Of a stretch of DNA of 64,000 bases, positions 52,075 to 61,454 are shown in pieces (position 1 is the stretch's first letter; each line of letters opens with the position of its first letter). Made by a program: the position numbers and the translations under genes. Under the pieces are notes generated by a model, which saw only the letters and a list, made by a program, of their open reading frames with translations, made no database searches and was not told the DNA's origin. Source of the stretch: CAYULW01 sp964445815 (lineage in GTDB: Bacteria; Bacteroidota; Bacteroidia; Flavobacteriales_E; Vicingaceae); NCBI GenBank assembly GCA_964445815.1, contig CAYULW010000007.1, positions 81,572-145,571 of the forward strand, in the 5' to 3' direction.

Positions 52075-53895
52075 TTAATCAAAAGTCTGTAGATCAGTCA
52101 ATTTCTTATAAACCCCATCTTGAGCTAAGAGTTGATCATGCGTTCCTCGCTCGGCAATTTCGCCTTCACTGACTACGATGATTTCATCTGCATGTTGTAT
52201 GGTAGATAAACGATGAGCAATGACGATAGAGGTACGGTTTTCCATGAGTTTGTATAAAGCATCTTGCACCAGCTTTTCCGATTCCGTGTCCAAGGCAGAT
52301 GTCGCTTCATCCAAAATCATGATCGGTGGGTTCTTCAATACAGCTCTGGCAATGCTTAAGCGCTGTCTTTGTCCCCCTGACAATTTACCGCCTCCGTCTC
52401 CAATATTGGTATCGTACCCATCTGCCAACTTTTCAATAAACTCATGTGCATTGGCAATCTTCGCTGCTTCAATCACAGACTCTTTAGTCGCTCCTTCCAC
52501 ACCTAAAGCGATGTTATTAAGGACGGTATCATTGAACAAGATGGATTGTTGAGAAACGATGCCCATCAAGGCTCTCAGGTCTTTCAGCTTATAATCCTTT
52601 ACAGACCGACCATCAATGGCCACTTCCCCATCTTTTGCATCATAAAATCGGGGGATCAAATCCACCATAGTTGATTTTCCTCCTCCAGAAGGACCGACCA
52701 ATGCTATGGTCTGCCCTTTCTTGATTTCCAGATTGATGGTCTTTAAGACCAATTGATCTGCATAAGCAAAATCTAAATTTTTGAAAGCAATGGATTGCTC
52801 AAATGTCAATTTCGATAAGGCTCCTGATTTATCTTTTATATTATTTTCAGCTTCCAATATGGCATCTACCCTTTCCGTCGAAGCCGCTCCTTTTTGAATG
52901 TTGTAATAAGCTGTCGATAAGGATTTTGCAGGATTGAGCAATTGAGAAAAAATCACAATGTAAGCGATAAATTCATCGGCTTCAAAAGAAGAGTTGGGAT
53001 CTAAAATCATTTGTCCTCCAAACCATAAGAGACAAACCATGACCAAGGCCCCTAAAAACTCACTAAGTGGAGAAGCCAAGTCCCGCTTCCTAAACATCCT
53101 CAACATGGTATTCCTATAGATTTCATTGATACCGTCAAACTTTTGATTCGCTGAATTTTCCGCATTAAAACTCTTTATGATTCGAAGACCTGTCAAAGTC
53201 TCTTCAACATTGGACAACAATTCTCCCATCCTTGCCTGTAGCTTTGACGAAGTGCGTTTTAAGCTTTTCCCGATACGACCAATAATAAACCCACTGACCG
53301 GTAAAAGAATAAATGAAAAAATAGTGAGTTCAGCATTGAGATTAAGGAGGAAAACCAATGATAAAATAATCGATAAGGGATCACGGAAAAGCATTTCCAA
53401 CGAATTCATGATCGACCATTCGATTTCTTGAACGTCGCCGGTTATTCTACTAATAATGTCACCCTTTTTTTCTTCTGAAAAGAAGGATAAGGGCAAGACC
53501 AAGATCTTTCGATACACATCTCTGCGTATGTCTCGAACTACCCCACTCCGAATGGTTGCAATAAAAAATTTGGCCAAGTATCTGAAAAGATTCTTAAAGA
53601 AAAATAAAACTCCAACTGCAATACAAAGGAAATACAAGCCTCCTTCTACTCCCATTTCTGCAATATATGGTGACATCTTAAATGCCATCCAATCTTTAAA
53701 ATAGTCGGAGGACATTTCAAACTCCGGCTCAACGAGAACTTCTCTGCTCCCTTTAAACAACAACTCCATAAAAGGCATGAGAACCAACAAAGAGATCAGG
53801 TTGAACAACACTGACAAAAGGTTAGAACTAACACTCAGTATGGCATAGGACTTATAAGGACGTATGTATTTTAAAACTTTTATTAAGCTCTTCAT
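52075..53895 (-). CDS. ABC transporter, fused permease and ATPase (MsbA-type)
   Basis: A 606-residue half-transporter: six membrane helices in residues 15-320, then an ATPase with Walker A G-P-S-G-G-G-K-S-T near 398-406, signature L-S-G-G-Q-R-Q-R near 504-511, Walker B I-M-I-L-D-E-A-T-S-A and H-loop I-A-H-R. MsbA-type exporters flip lipid A or other lipids and hydrophobic compounds; placement beside a glycosyltransferase gene 6 bp upstream suggests an envelope glycolipid, but this is inference. Confidence 0.87.
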   Translation of the reverse strand: MKSLIKVLKYIRPYKSYAILSVSSNLLSVLFNLISLLVLMPFMELLFKGSREVLVEPEFEMSSDYFKDWMAFKMSPYIAEMGVEGGLYFLCIAVGVLFFFKNLFRYLAKFFIATIRSGVVRDIRRDVYRKILVLPLSFFSEEKKGDIISRITGDVQEIEWSIMNSLEMLFRDPLSIILSLVFLLNLNAELTIFSFILLPVSGFIIGRIGKSLKRTSSKLQARMGELLSNVEETLTGLRIIKSFNAENSANQKFDGINEIYRNTMLRMFRKRDLASPLSEFLGALVMVCLLWFGGQMILDPNSSFEADEFIAYIVIFSQLLNPAKSLSTAYYNIQKGAASTERVDAILEAENNIKDKSGALSKLTFEQSIAFKNLDFAYADQLVLKTINLEIKKGQTIALVGPSGGGKSTMVDLIPRFYDAKDGEVAIDGRSVKDYKLKDLRALMGIVSQQSILFNDTVLNNIALGVEGATKESVIEAAKIANAHEFIEKLADGYDTNIGDGGGKLSGGQRQRLSIARAVLKNPPIMILDEATSALDTESEKLVQDALYKLMENRTSIVIAHRLSTIQHADEIIVVSEGEIAERGTHDQLLAQDGVYKKLTDLQTFD

Positions 53896-53901
53896 CTTTC
53901 T

Positions 53902-54852
53902 TTATACATCAAGTAATTCCCAGTTTTTAAATGGAAACAGATGTCTCCCCCCATTCAAATTCCGTTCTATAAAGGAAATGACTTTGTTCTTTGTTTTTTC
54001 GTGTTTGAATTTCGGCCGATCCGGAATTTTATTTGTAGTATAATTCAAGGACTCTCCCCATGTGAAATCTTTCATTTTTTCTTTCATGACTTCCGGATGA
54101 GTTTCTTTGAAAACCGGCAACCCTTTTAAAGGGCCATAGTCAAACTCAACAGCTCTATCTTTATAAAGTTCATCTGCTTTTTGATTTCCTTTATGTATGC
54201 TGTCTAAAGCCTTCTTCTTACTCTGCATATACTTAGGTGGCCTTACCCAACCATAATGATAGATATAAGCATCTAATGGAGCTACCTTAAGTTTATAGGA
54301 GCCCTCATAGCTGCGATAACTCTTGCCATCGAAATCCGGAATTCTACGGAAAGACTGAGCCGACTCAAAAGAATGGATATCCGGTGTATTTCTCACTATG
54401 CGGATCTCATTCTGATACCAACCGTGATAATCAATGTAGTGATCATAATCTCCAAAAAAGTGCCGATACTTGAATAACAGCCCTTCTACTTCTTTATTGT
54501 CCAGAAGTTCTTCACAGCGTTTTTTGATGACAGGCAAGTACTTCTCATGTACCACCTCATCTGCCTGTACATAAAATAACCAATCACCCGTACAATGCGA
54601 TTTCGCAATATCTGTTTGATGGGCATTTTCCATCCCATTGGGGTAAGCCTCAGTATCCCATTCCGTGTCCACAATCTTGATCTTAGGTGAATTGATGGAT
54701 TCTACAATTTCTCTGGTGTTGTCATCTTCATCTCCTTTTCCTAAAGCAATGATAAATTCATCACAAATGGGTAGGATGGAAAGTATGGACTCTTTAATCG
54801 GATAATACAGCTTTGAGACATTACGTGTAAAAGTGAATCCACTTATTTTCAT
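53902..54852 (-). CDS. Family 2-like glycosyltransferase
   Basis: A 316-residue glycosyltransferase with GT-A fold: N-terminal S-G-F-T-F-T-R-N-V near residue 4, D-E-F-I-I-A-L-G near 30, then D-W-L-F-Y-V-Q-A-D-E-V-V near 89-100, where Q-A-D-E replaces the usual D-x-D and would bind the metal and nucleotide sugar. C-terminal residues Y-H-Y-G-W-V-R are typical of the branch. Its stop is 6 bp before the MsbA-type gene, so envelope polysaccharide or glycolipid synthesis is likely. Confidence 0.78.
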   Translation of the reverse strand: MKISGFTFTRNVSKLYYPIKESILSILPICDEFIIALGKGDEDDNTREIVESINSPKIKIVDTEWDTEAYPNGMENAHQTDIAKSHCTGDWLFYVQADEVVHEKYLPVIKKRCEELLDNKEVEGLLFKYRHFFGDYDHYIDYHGWYQNEIRIVRNTPDIHSFESAQSFRRIPDFDGKSYRSYEGSYKLKVAPLDAYIYHYGWVRPPKYMQSKKKALDSIHKGNQKADELYKDRAVEFDYGPLKGLPVFKETHPEVMKEKMKDFTWGESLNYTTNKIPDRPKFKHEKTKNKVISFIERNLNGGRHLFPFKNWELLDV

Positions 54853-54913
54853 GCAGCGAAATTAGCCATTTTAGACCGCTTCAATTCTATCAATCAGGAG
54901 GAGCTTTATTGAT

Positions 54914-54921
54914 TACTTTTG
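54914..54921 (+). promoter_or_regulatory. Putative -7 box of rbfA giving a near-leaderless transcript
   Basis: TACTTTTG matches TAnnTTTG exactly and lies only 4 bp before the rbfA ATG at 54926. If active, the mRNA would start at or next to the start codon. Confidence 0.5.
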
Positions 54922-54925
54922 CTGT

Positions 54926-55264
54926 ATGGAAAGCATTCGTCAACAAAAAGTGGCCAGACTCTTGCAAAAGGAAGTTGGTGAGATTTTTAACAGAAGTGAA
55001 GTCAAACTACCAAAAGGTTTGATGATTTCAATTACTCAGGTTAGAATGTCCCCTGATCTTGGGTTGGCAAAGCTTTATCTCAGCCTTTTTCCCGGTGAAA
55101 ATAAGGAAGAAGCTCTGGATGAGATTAGAGCTCATGCTTCTGAAACAAGGTATGTCTTGGGTCGAAAAGTCGGCAAACAATTGAGACACATTCCTGAGCT
55201 TCACTTTTATTTAGACGATTCCTTTGATTATGCGGAAAACATTGACCATCTGCTCAAAAAATGA
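54926..55264 (+). CDS. rbfA: Ribosome-binding factor A
   Basis: A 112-residue RbfA protein needed for 16S rRNA maturation and 30S assembly. The family N-terminus R-Q-Q-K-V-A-R-L-L-Q-K-E near residues 5-16, V-R-M-S-P-D-L near 39-45 and the terminal P-E-L-H-F-Y-L-D-D near 92-100 are present. Length is normal. Its stop overlaps the next gene's ATG by 4 bp (ATGA). Confidence 0.93.
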   Translation: MESIRQQKVARLLQKEVGEIFNRSEVKLPKGLMISITQVRMSPDLGLAKLYLSLFPGENKEEALDEIRAHASETRYVLGRKVGKQLRHIPELHFYLDDSFDYAENIDHLLKK

Positions 55265-56466
55265 ATGTTTCGCTTTATATCGCTAAGCGGTATCTAATTG
55301 CCAAAAAATCGAGAAATGCCATTAACATCATTTCTTGGATATCTGTCATTAGTGTAGGCATAGGCACCTTTGCCTTAGTGGTGGTTCTTTCAGCATTTAA
55401 CGGACTGGAGGGTTTAGTAGAATCTCTATTTGAAAATTTTGATTCCGACATTAAGATTGAAGCCAAAAAAGGCAAGGTCTTTTCGGCTGCTGAGATCAAT
55501 TTTGAAGCCATACAAAATACAGAAGGTATTGCAAATTATACCAAGGTACTAGAAGAAGTTTGTGGAGTAAGATTCAAAAAGCAACAAAGCATTGCCACGA
55601 TAAAAGGTGTTGATGAGAGTTTCATTGACATGAGTCAACTGGATAGTGCCATTATAGAAGGGCGTACTACTTTGAAACAAAATGGTATTCCATATGCCGT
55701 AACAGGTTATGGTATCGCCGCACAATTGGGCTTATACATGAATAAATCTCCTGAAAACCTGAGCATTTTTGCACCAAAGCGAAATAAGATCAATACCATT
55801 AATCCAATGGAATCTGTTTATACTCGCATGATTGCTCCTGGAGGCACTTTTTACATCAGCCCTGAATATGATCTGAAATACATTGTTGTTCCAATCGACT
55901 TTGCGCAGGACTTATTGGATTATGAAGATGAAATTTCAGGCATAGAAGTCAAAGCAGAAGAGGGTCATGATCTTGCTTTGTTAAAGACAAAACTTGAAAC
56001 GCTTTTAGGCAATCAGTTTGAAGTTAAAACCAGATATGAATTCAATGAATTGTTATACAAGACCAATAAAACCGAAAAGTGGGTTACTTTTTTAATCTTG
56101 GTTTTTATCCTCATTATTGCCGCTTTCAATATTTTAGGATCAATCAGTATGCTGATTATCGATAAGCAAAAAGACATCAATACGCTTAAAAGTTTAGGCG
56201 CTAATCAAAGCATGATCAGAAGAATTTTCTTTACAGAAGGTTTACTCATTAACATTACAGGAGCCATTGCAGGTTTGACTCTGGGTGTTCTGGTTTGTTT
56301 ACTGCAAGAACATGTCGGTTTACTTAGGCTTGAAGGTGGAATTGTTGAATTCTATCCTGTGAAAGTGAATCCGGTCGAGTTGTTTTATATTCTGATTACC
56401 GTTTTGGGTATTGGCTTTTTAACGGCCTGGTATCCGGTCAGGAACTTGACTAAAATAGCTTCTTAA
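55261..56466 (+). CDS. LolC/LolE-type ABC transporter permease
   Basis: A 401-residue permease of the FtsX/LolE family: one helix near residues 27-50, a large periplasmic domain (about 55-265) and three helices in the C-terminal 130 residues. The N-terminal Y-I-A-K-R-Y-L near 6-12 and K-S-L-G-A-N-Q-S-M-I-R-R near 307-318 are family marks. In Bacteroidota this gene commonly follows rbfA; it probably extracts lipoproteins toward the outer membrane. The ATPase partner is not in the window. Confidence 0.85.
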   Translation: MNVSLYIAKRYLIAKKSRNAINIISWISVISVGIGTFALVVVLSAFNGLEGLVESLFENFDSDIKIEAKKGKVFSAAEINFEAIQNTEGIANYTKVLEEVCGVRFKKQQSIATIKGVDESFIDMSQLDSAIIEGRTTLKQNGIPYAVTGYGIAAQLGLYMNKSPENLSIFAPKRNKINTINPMESVYTRMIAPGGTFYISPEYDLKYIVVPIDFAQDLLDYEDEISGIEVKAEEGHDLALLKTKLETLLGNQFEVKTRYEFNELLYKTNKTEKWVTFLILVFILIIAAFNILGSISMLIIDKQKDINTLKSLGANQSMIRRIFFTEGLLINITGAIAGLTLGVLVCLLQEHVGLLRLEGGIVEFYPVKVNPVELFYILITVLGIGFLTAWYPVRNLTKIAS

Positions 56467-56467
56467 G

Positions 56468-59431
56468 TTATTTTTTGAAAATCTTTTTAATAAAATAATC
56501 TCCTTCCAAATTTTTTAACTTGATAAGATAAACACCTGCTTCATAATCAATCCTAAATTTATCATTAGATTCGATCATAAACTCTTGAAGAAATCTACCT
56601 TCAATTGTAAATACTTCAACAGAGACTAAATCATTTCTTCCTATTATATATACCTCTCCATTAGTAGGATTTGGAAATACACTAAAATCATGGGAGCTTA
56701 TAGAATTTAAGCCTACAGAATTAATAGTTATACAATTAGATGTGTCTACACATGAGTTTTGAGTAACTTCTACTGCATAAGTCCCATTAATAGTTACTGT
56801 ATAAGATTGTGAATTTGCACCAAGAATTGCATTCATACCATTCGAACAATCAAGCCATTGGTAGTTTGCACTATTCTCCAAACTAGAAAGTATTAATCCA
56901 TTTTGAGAAACATTTAAGTTAATGGTATCAATAAACAAGTTTAACTCATAAATAGAATCACATCCATTATTAGTCACAAGACTATCAAAATAAGTTCCAC
57001 TTTCATTGTATGTAGTGTTTGTGCGATTCCAGAAGAAACTATTACAGCTCCTCACACTTTCAATTGAATCAGTAGAATTATAAATAGTTAACTCAAGTTT
57101 TATAATTGAATCGCATCCTTGAAAGTTAATGATAGTATCATGGTACATACCGGATTGTGTATAACTATGCCCTGATTGAGGCCAATAGTATGAATCACAA
57201 TTGGAATGAAAAACAGTATCCGATGTCGAATTATTAATGGTCAACATTAATGTAATTACTGAATCACATCCAATCGAGTTAATCAATGTATCTCTTACAA
57301 ATACGCTTGAATCATAAACAGTTCCATTTACCCATTGGTATGAATTACATGTTAATATCGTATCGATTCTTCTGTACTTTTCACAATTGAAATCGTCATA
57401 TCTAAATGGAATTATTATATAATTGGAATCAAACACTATCATACTATCAATTTGACTCCCAATACCAATTATTGAACATATTGTATCTCCTACTATCATA
57501 GGATTTAACTGAAGGCTATCGTTTATGTTTGTATTTGAATCTAACTTGACCTTAAAACTTTTAGTGCCATCTGAAATTACCATTTCATTAGAGTTTCCAT
57601 CACCGCCTGATACAACCATCATCTTTGTTAATCTGACTAGTTTAGACTCTGTTGATTCATTCAAATTATTGACTAAGAATGGCTCAGGGGTTGGCCTTAA
57701 TGAACTTAAAACTATTATTGAATCAACTACTAAATTAACTACACCAAAGTCCTGATTAATAATTCCTCTTACCATCAAAGAATCTCCTTCCGTTACTTGA
57801 TACCCTAAATTACTTGTTTCATTCTTAATCAGCAGACCTTCTTGGTTACCTGTAGATTGGTTTATTATATAAAAATTAAGCCCAGTAGGGCTTGCTAAAT
57901 TTATCCCAACAACAGTTCCTGTCACATAACAAATTAAGCCTAAAGAGTCAGCAACTCCCTGTATATCGATTGATGTAACTTCAGAAGGGTCATATAAGGG
58001 AAGAGACCAAGTTTCAACTGCTCCAATTTCAGGAAAAACTCCTCTATGATTACCATAATAATCTTCCATAACACCTAAACTATCTCCACTTGCTATTAAG
58101 TGAACATTCTGAGGAGCGTAGCTCATGTAATTGTTTATCATTGGATTAACTTCCAAGCTACTTTGTCCAATTGAAGGATGAGAAGCTTTTAACGCACTCA
58201 GATTATTGAATTTTGTCCCATTAATATCACAATAATATTCACTACCTGTCCCTTGCGAACTAATGAATACATTGTTAAAGTCGCAATTTAAGTTGTTTGA
58301 TGATCTGAGATAAAAATCAAAAGCAATCTTATCATCTGAACTGTTTCTTTTGATTTCTATCAAGTTATTTAAATAACTCGAGCTAGATGAAGACTGATCT
58401 TCAAAGCCAACCGTTTTTCCTGATATTGCATTGCTATTTAATATAATTGTATTATTGTAGAATTCAACTGGTCTTCCACCATGCAGATTTTGAATGCCTG
58501 TTACATTTGCCCATCTTGAATTTAAGTTATGTATTATATTGTTTTCAAAACGATTAGGTATTGACGAACTTCCTCCAGCATTTTGTATTCCTATAAATGA
58601 AGACGTTATACTTGAGCTAGGATAACCAAATCCAAAATCATGTATTTTGTTTCGACTAATTTTTGAATTTACAAGGCGACCCAAAAGAGAAATACCCCAT
58701 TTCCCATGTGAGCCATTTCTATCCGGACTACTAATATCATTTTGAGAAATTATTAGGTTAGCTTGATTATCGGTTCTTATTCCACCTAAATAAAAATTTC
58801 GAATACTGTTATTTTTAATTGTATTATTAAAATCATTCCCATTGGGACCGTAAAGGGCGATTCCAATATATGCACCACCACTACTATTTCCATGAATTCT
58901 ATTCTTCTCAATAGTTAATGCCGATGAACTTGATGCATAAATCGCAGAAGAATGTCTTTGAGTACCCATAACTGAGCTCATGTCAAATACACAATTAATA
59001 ATTTTATTCGAATCAGAGCCATTTTCAAATTCAATCCCTACTCCTTCAATCACATCCAAACATTTTACTTGTAAACTATCAATAGTAAAGTGCTTGGAAC
59101 CATTAAAATTCATGACAGTATTCTGAGATTGTATGACTTGATTATTACCATTTATTATTATAGGGTTGTCTTTTGACATACCAGAATACGAGCTAAATAT
59201 TACTTGCTCGTTATATGGACCTGAACCTGAAACAACACTCACCAATACGGTATCGGAAATTCCAATGGCATTCAAAGTATCAACAAAATCACCAAAGGAT
59301 TGAAAGTTTCTTAAGCCTGATAATTGTGCAGAGTTAATAGTGTAATTTCCTTGTAACTGTGAAAAAGATAATTCTGCAGTTAAAAGTACTATTAAGAGAA
59401 CTACAATATTCTTTGTTACAAATGCTTTCAT
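56468..59431 (-). CDS. Large T9SS-exported parallel beta-helix protein
   Basis: A 987-residue secreted protein. After a signal peptide (ends S-F-S) come a right-handed parallel beta-helix of about 400 residues with repeated I-x-x-N-x-I (I-E-K-N-R-I-H-G-N, I-S-Q-N-D-I-S), an OB-like domain near 490-650 (G-V-A-D-S-L-G-L-I-C-Y-V-T-G-T-V), three repeats with a Cys-bearing C-N/D-S-Y/F-x-W and a C-D-S-I/V (about 690-875), and a T9SS type A sorting domain (F-P-N-P-T-N-G) to the end. The gene is noticeably more AT-rich than neighbours and its codons favour A/T thirds. It converges on the permease gene. Adhesin or polysaccharide-binding function is plausible. Confidence 0.82.
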   Translation of the reverse strand: MKAFVTKNIVVLLIVLLTAELSFSQLQGNYTINSAQLSGLRNFQSFGDFVDTLNAIGISDTVLVSVVSGSGPYNEQVIFSSYSGMSKDNPIIINGNNQVIQSQNTVMNFNGSKHFTIDSLQVKCLDVIEGVGIEFENGSDSNKIINCVFDMSSVMGTQRHSSAIYASSSSALTIEKNRIHGNSSGGAYIGIALYGPNGNDFNNTIKNNSIRNFYLGGIRTDNQANLIISQNDISSPDRNGSHGKWGISLLGRLVNSKISRNKIHDFGFGYPSSSITSSFIGIQNAGGSSSIPNRFENNIIHNLNSRWANVTGIQNLHGGRPVEFYNNTIILNSNAISGKTVGFEDQSSSSSSYLNNLIEIKRNSSDDKIAFDFYLRSSNNLNCDFNNVFISSQGTGSEYYCDINGTKFNNLSALKASHPSIGQSSLEVNPMINNYMSYAPQNVHLIASGDSLGVMEDYYGNHRGVFPEIGAVETWSLPLYDPSEVTSIDIQGVADSLGLICYVTGTVVGINLASPTGLNFYIINQSTGNQEGLLIKNETSNLGYQVTEGDSLMVRGIINQDFGVVNLVVDSIIVLSSLRPTPEPFLVNNLNESTESKLVRLTKMMVVSGGDGNSNEMVISDGTKSFKVKLDSNTNINDSLQLNPMIVGDTICSIIGIGSQIDSMIVFDSNYIIIPFRYDDFNCEKYRRIDTILTCNSYQWVNGTVYDSSVFVRDTLINSIGCDSVITLMLTINNSTSDTVFHSNCDSYYWPQSGHSYTQSGMYHDTIINFQGCDSIIKLELTIYNSTDSIESVRSCNSFFWNRTNTTYNESGTYFDSLVTNNGCDSIYELNLFIDTINLNVSQNGLILSSLENSANYQWLDCSNGMNAILGANSQSYTVTINGTYAVEVTQNSCVDTSNCITINSVGLNSISSHDFSVFPNPTNGEVYIIGRNDLVSVEVFTIEGRFLQEFMIESNDKFRIDYEAGVYLIKLKNLEGDYFIKKIFKK

Positions 59432-59474
59432 AAAATTTGATTAATAAATAGATTGGTATAAGTAAATTAATGAA

Positions 59475-60473
59475 CTAGCAACTATTTTCCATAGTGACTA
59501 AAAATAGTTTCTCTATTTCATCAAAAGTGTCAAGAATATCTTTATAGTGGTCTTGAGTGACTAGTTTTATGCGGTGTTCTTTAAAGTGAGGAATCCCCTT
59601 GAAATAATTGGTATAATGTCTTCTCATTTCTACAATTCCCAACTTTTCTCCCTTCCATTTCACTGACATTTCCAAATGCCTTTTGGCTGCATTTAACCGT
59701 TCTTCAAAAGTGGGCGGAGCTAAATGTTCTCCTGTAGCCAGATAATGTTTGATTTCTCTGAAAATCCATGGATAACCAATACTTGCTCGTCCGATCATGA
59801 CTCCATCCACTCCATACTTTTCTTTCTTTGCTTTTGCCGTTTCAGGATCGAACACATCACCGTTTCCAAAAACAGGAATCTGCATTCTTGGATTGTTTTT
59901 TACTTCGCCAATCAATGTCCAGTCGGCTTCCCCTTTATACATTTGCTTTCTGGTCCGACCATGAATAGAAATGGCCTGTATACCTACATCCTGCAGTCGT
60001 TCTGCCACTTCCACAATGTATTTTGTGTTGTCGTCCCAACCCAAACGTGTTTTCACAGTCACCGGAAGTTTTGTCGATTTGACAATTTCAGCCGTCATCT
60101 TGACCATTTTAGGAATGTCCTGTAGAATTCCCGCGCCCGCGCCTTTACAAGCCACTTTTTTTACAGGACAGCCATAATTAATGTCGATAATATCAGGGTT
60201 GGCCGCCTCGGTAACTTCAGCAGCCCTTTTCATGGATTCAATCTCACTGCCGAAAATCTGTATCCCTATGGGTCTTTCGTATTCGAATATGTCTAATTTC
60301 TGAACAGATTTTGCTGCATCTCTAATTAAGCCTTCTGAAGAGATAAACTCCGTATACATCAAATCAGCTCCAAGTTCTTTACAGAGGGCACGAAACGGGG
60401 GATCACTCACATCCTCCATTGGTGCAAGTAATAATGGGAAATCACCCAAGTCTATATTGGCTATCTTTGGCAA
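59475..60473 (-). CDS. dusB: tRNA-dihydrouridine synthase
   Basis: A flavoenzyme of the Dus family, which reduces uridines in tRNA D-loops. P-L-L-L-A-P-M-E-D-V-S-D-P-P-F-R stands near the N-terminus, the catalytic Cys is in N-Y-G-C-P-V near residue 100, and V-K-T-R-L-G-W and S-I-H-G-R-T follow. The frame is open to a TTG at 60500, but another TTG at 60473 starts at the family's usual N-terminus (P-K-I-A-N-I-D-L-G); either is possible, no ATG exists there. About 332 residues, normal length. Confidence 0.93.
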   Translation of the reverse strand: MPKIANIDLGDFPLLLAPMEDVSDPPFRALCKELGADLMYTEFISSEGLIRDAAKSVQKLDIFEYERPIGIQIFGSEIESMKRAAEVTEAANPDIIDINYGCPVKKVACKGAGAGILQDIPKMVKMTAEIVKSTKLPVTVKTRLGWDDNTKYIVEVAERLQDVGIQAISIHGRTRKQMYKGEADWTLIGEVKNNPRMQIPVFGNGDVFDPETAKAKKEKYGVDGVMIGRASIGYPWIFREIKHYLATGEHLAPPTFEERLNAAKRHLEMSVKWKGEKLGIVEMRRHYTNYFKGIPHFKEHRIKLVTQDHYKDILDTFDEIEKLFLVTMENSC

Positions 60474-60521
60474 AAACTGAATTTTTGACAAAATTACCAA
60501 TTCTCTTTAGGCTTTAATTTT

Positions 60522-61433
60522 ATGATGAAAACCATTCAATCCCTTCTAATTTTATTACTCATCTCATTGGGCTGCGGAGCAATTATATCAATCTTAGTTA
60601 TGTTTTTGGCCGGTCAGATTTACGATATCCCTTTTCTGGAATTGGCAACTATTTTTGATGCTCTGGAAGAAAAACGCAATCTTAATGCCGCCCGATTAAT
60701 TCAGATTGGCAATACGCTTGGTTTGTTTATTCTTCCTGCTATTGTCTTTGCTAAAATCAAGGTTAAAGAAGAGCATTTTCTCCAACTGAACCAGTCTGTA
60801 AATTTTAAACATCTGCTTTTCTTACCGCTGCTTTATTTTGTTGCTGCACCCTTTCTCAACTGGACCATAGAACTGAACCAAGCACTTAGTTTACCGGAAG
60901 CATTTTCTTCACTAGAAACATGGATGCGTAATGCAGAAAAAAGCGCGGAGTACCTCACCAAATCTTTCTTAAGCATTGATTCTTTTGGAGAATTCCTATA
61001 CATGACATTTCTTATTGCAATTTTACCTGCTTTGGGTGAAGAATTGATCTTCAGAGGAATTATTCAAAAGATCATTAATCAAAGCGTGTACAATCATCAT
61101 ATAGGAATATGGGTATCGGCTGCTCTATTCAGCGCCATACACATGCAATTTTTTGGCTTTCTACCACGGATGCTCCTAGGTGCCTACTTTGGCTATCTCT
61201 TCTATTGGTCCAAGAATCTATGGTTTCCCATTCTTGCTCATTTCATCAATAACTTCTCAGCACTGCTTATGCACTATATTTTGGAAGATAACTTTTCAGA
61301 AAACATTGATCAATTGGGAACAGGGAGTAAGCAATGGTGGTTAAGTGCTTTAAGTTTGGTCTTATTCACTGTCCTATTGATACAGTTTAAGAAAGCACAA
61401 AAAAAATCCCCCGCCATTGACGAGGGATACTAA
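60522..61433 (+). CDS. CPBP family intramembrane glutamic endopeptidase
   Basis: A 303-residue membrane protein with about eight helices. The CPBP/Abi signature is complete: E-E-L-I-F-R-G near residues 175-181, F-S-A-I-H near 203-207 and H-F-I-N-N near 241-245. The fold is shared with Rce1 CAAX proteases; bacterial members act in bacteriocin immunity or protein processing. Two ATG codons open the frame (60522, 60525). A C-terminal Lys-rich tail ends at 61433, just before the convergent ExbD gene. Confidence 0.87.
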   Translation: MMKTIQSLLILLLISLGCGAIISILVMFLAGQIYDIPFLELATIFDALEEKRNLNAARLIQIGNTLGLFILPAIVFAKIKVKEEHFLQLNQSVNFKHLLFLPLLYFVAAPFLNWTIELNQALSLPEAFSSLETWMRNAEKSAEYLTKSFLSIDSFGEFLYMTFLIAILPALGEELIFRGIIQKIINQSVYNHHIGIWVSAALFSAIHMQFFGFLPRMLLGAYFGYLFYWSKNLWFPILAHFINNFSALLMHYILEDNFSENIDQLGTGSKQWWLSALSLVLFTVLLIQFKKAQKKSPAIDEGY

Positions 61434-61454
61434 AAACACTATAATAGTTTCTTT

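Noticed and set aside
59724..60125. 133-codon open frame on the plus strand inside dusB
   Set aside because: Antisense to clear Dus motifs and without any protein signature; a shadow of the dusB codons.
60522..61433. Bacteriocin immunity system based on the CPBP protease
   Set aside because: No bacteriocin precursor, leader peptide or exporter gene adjoins it; neighbours are dusB and the ExbD cluster.
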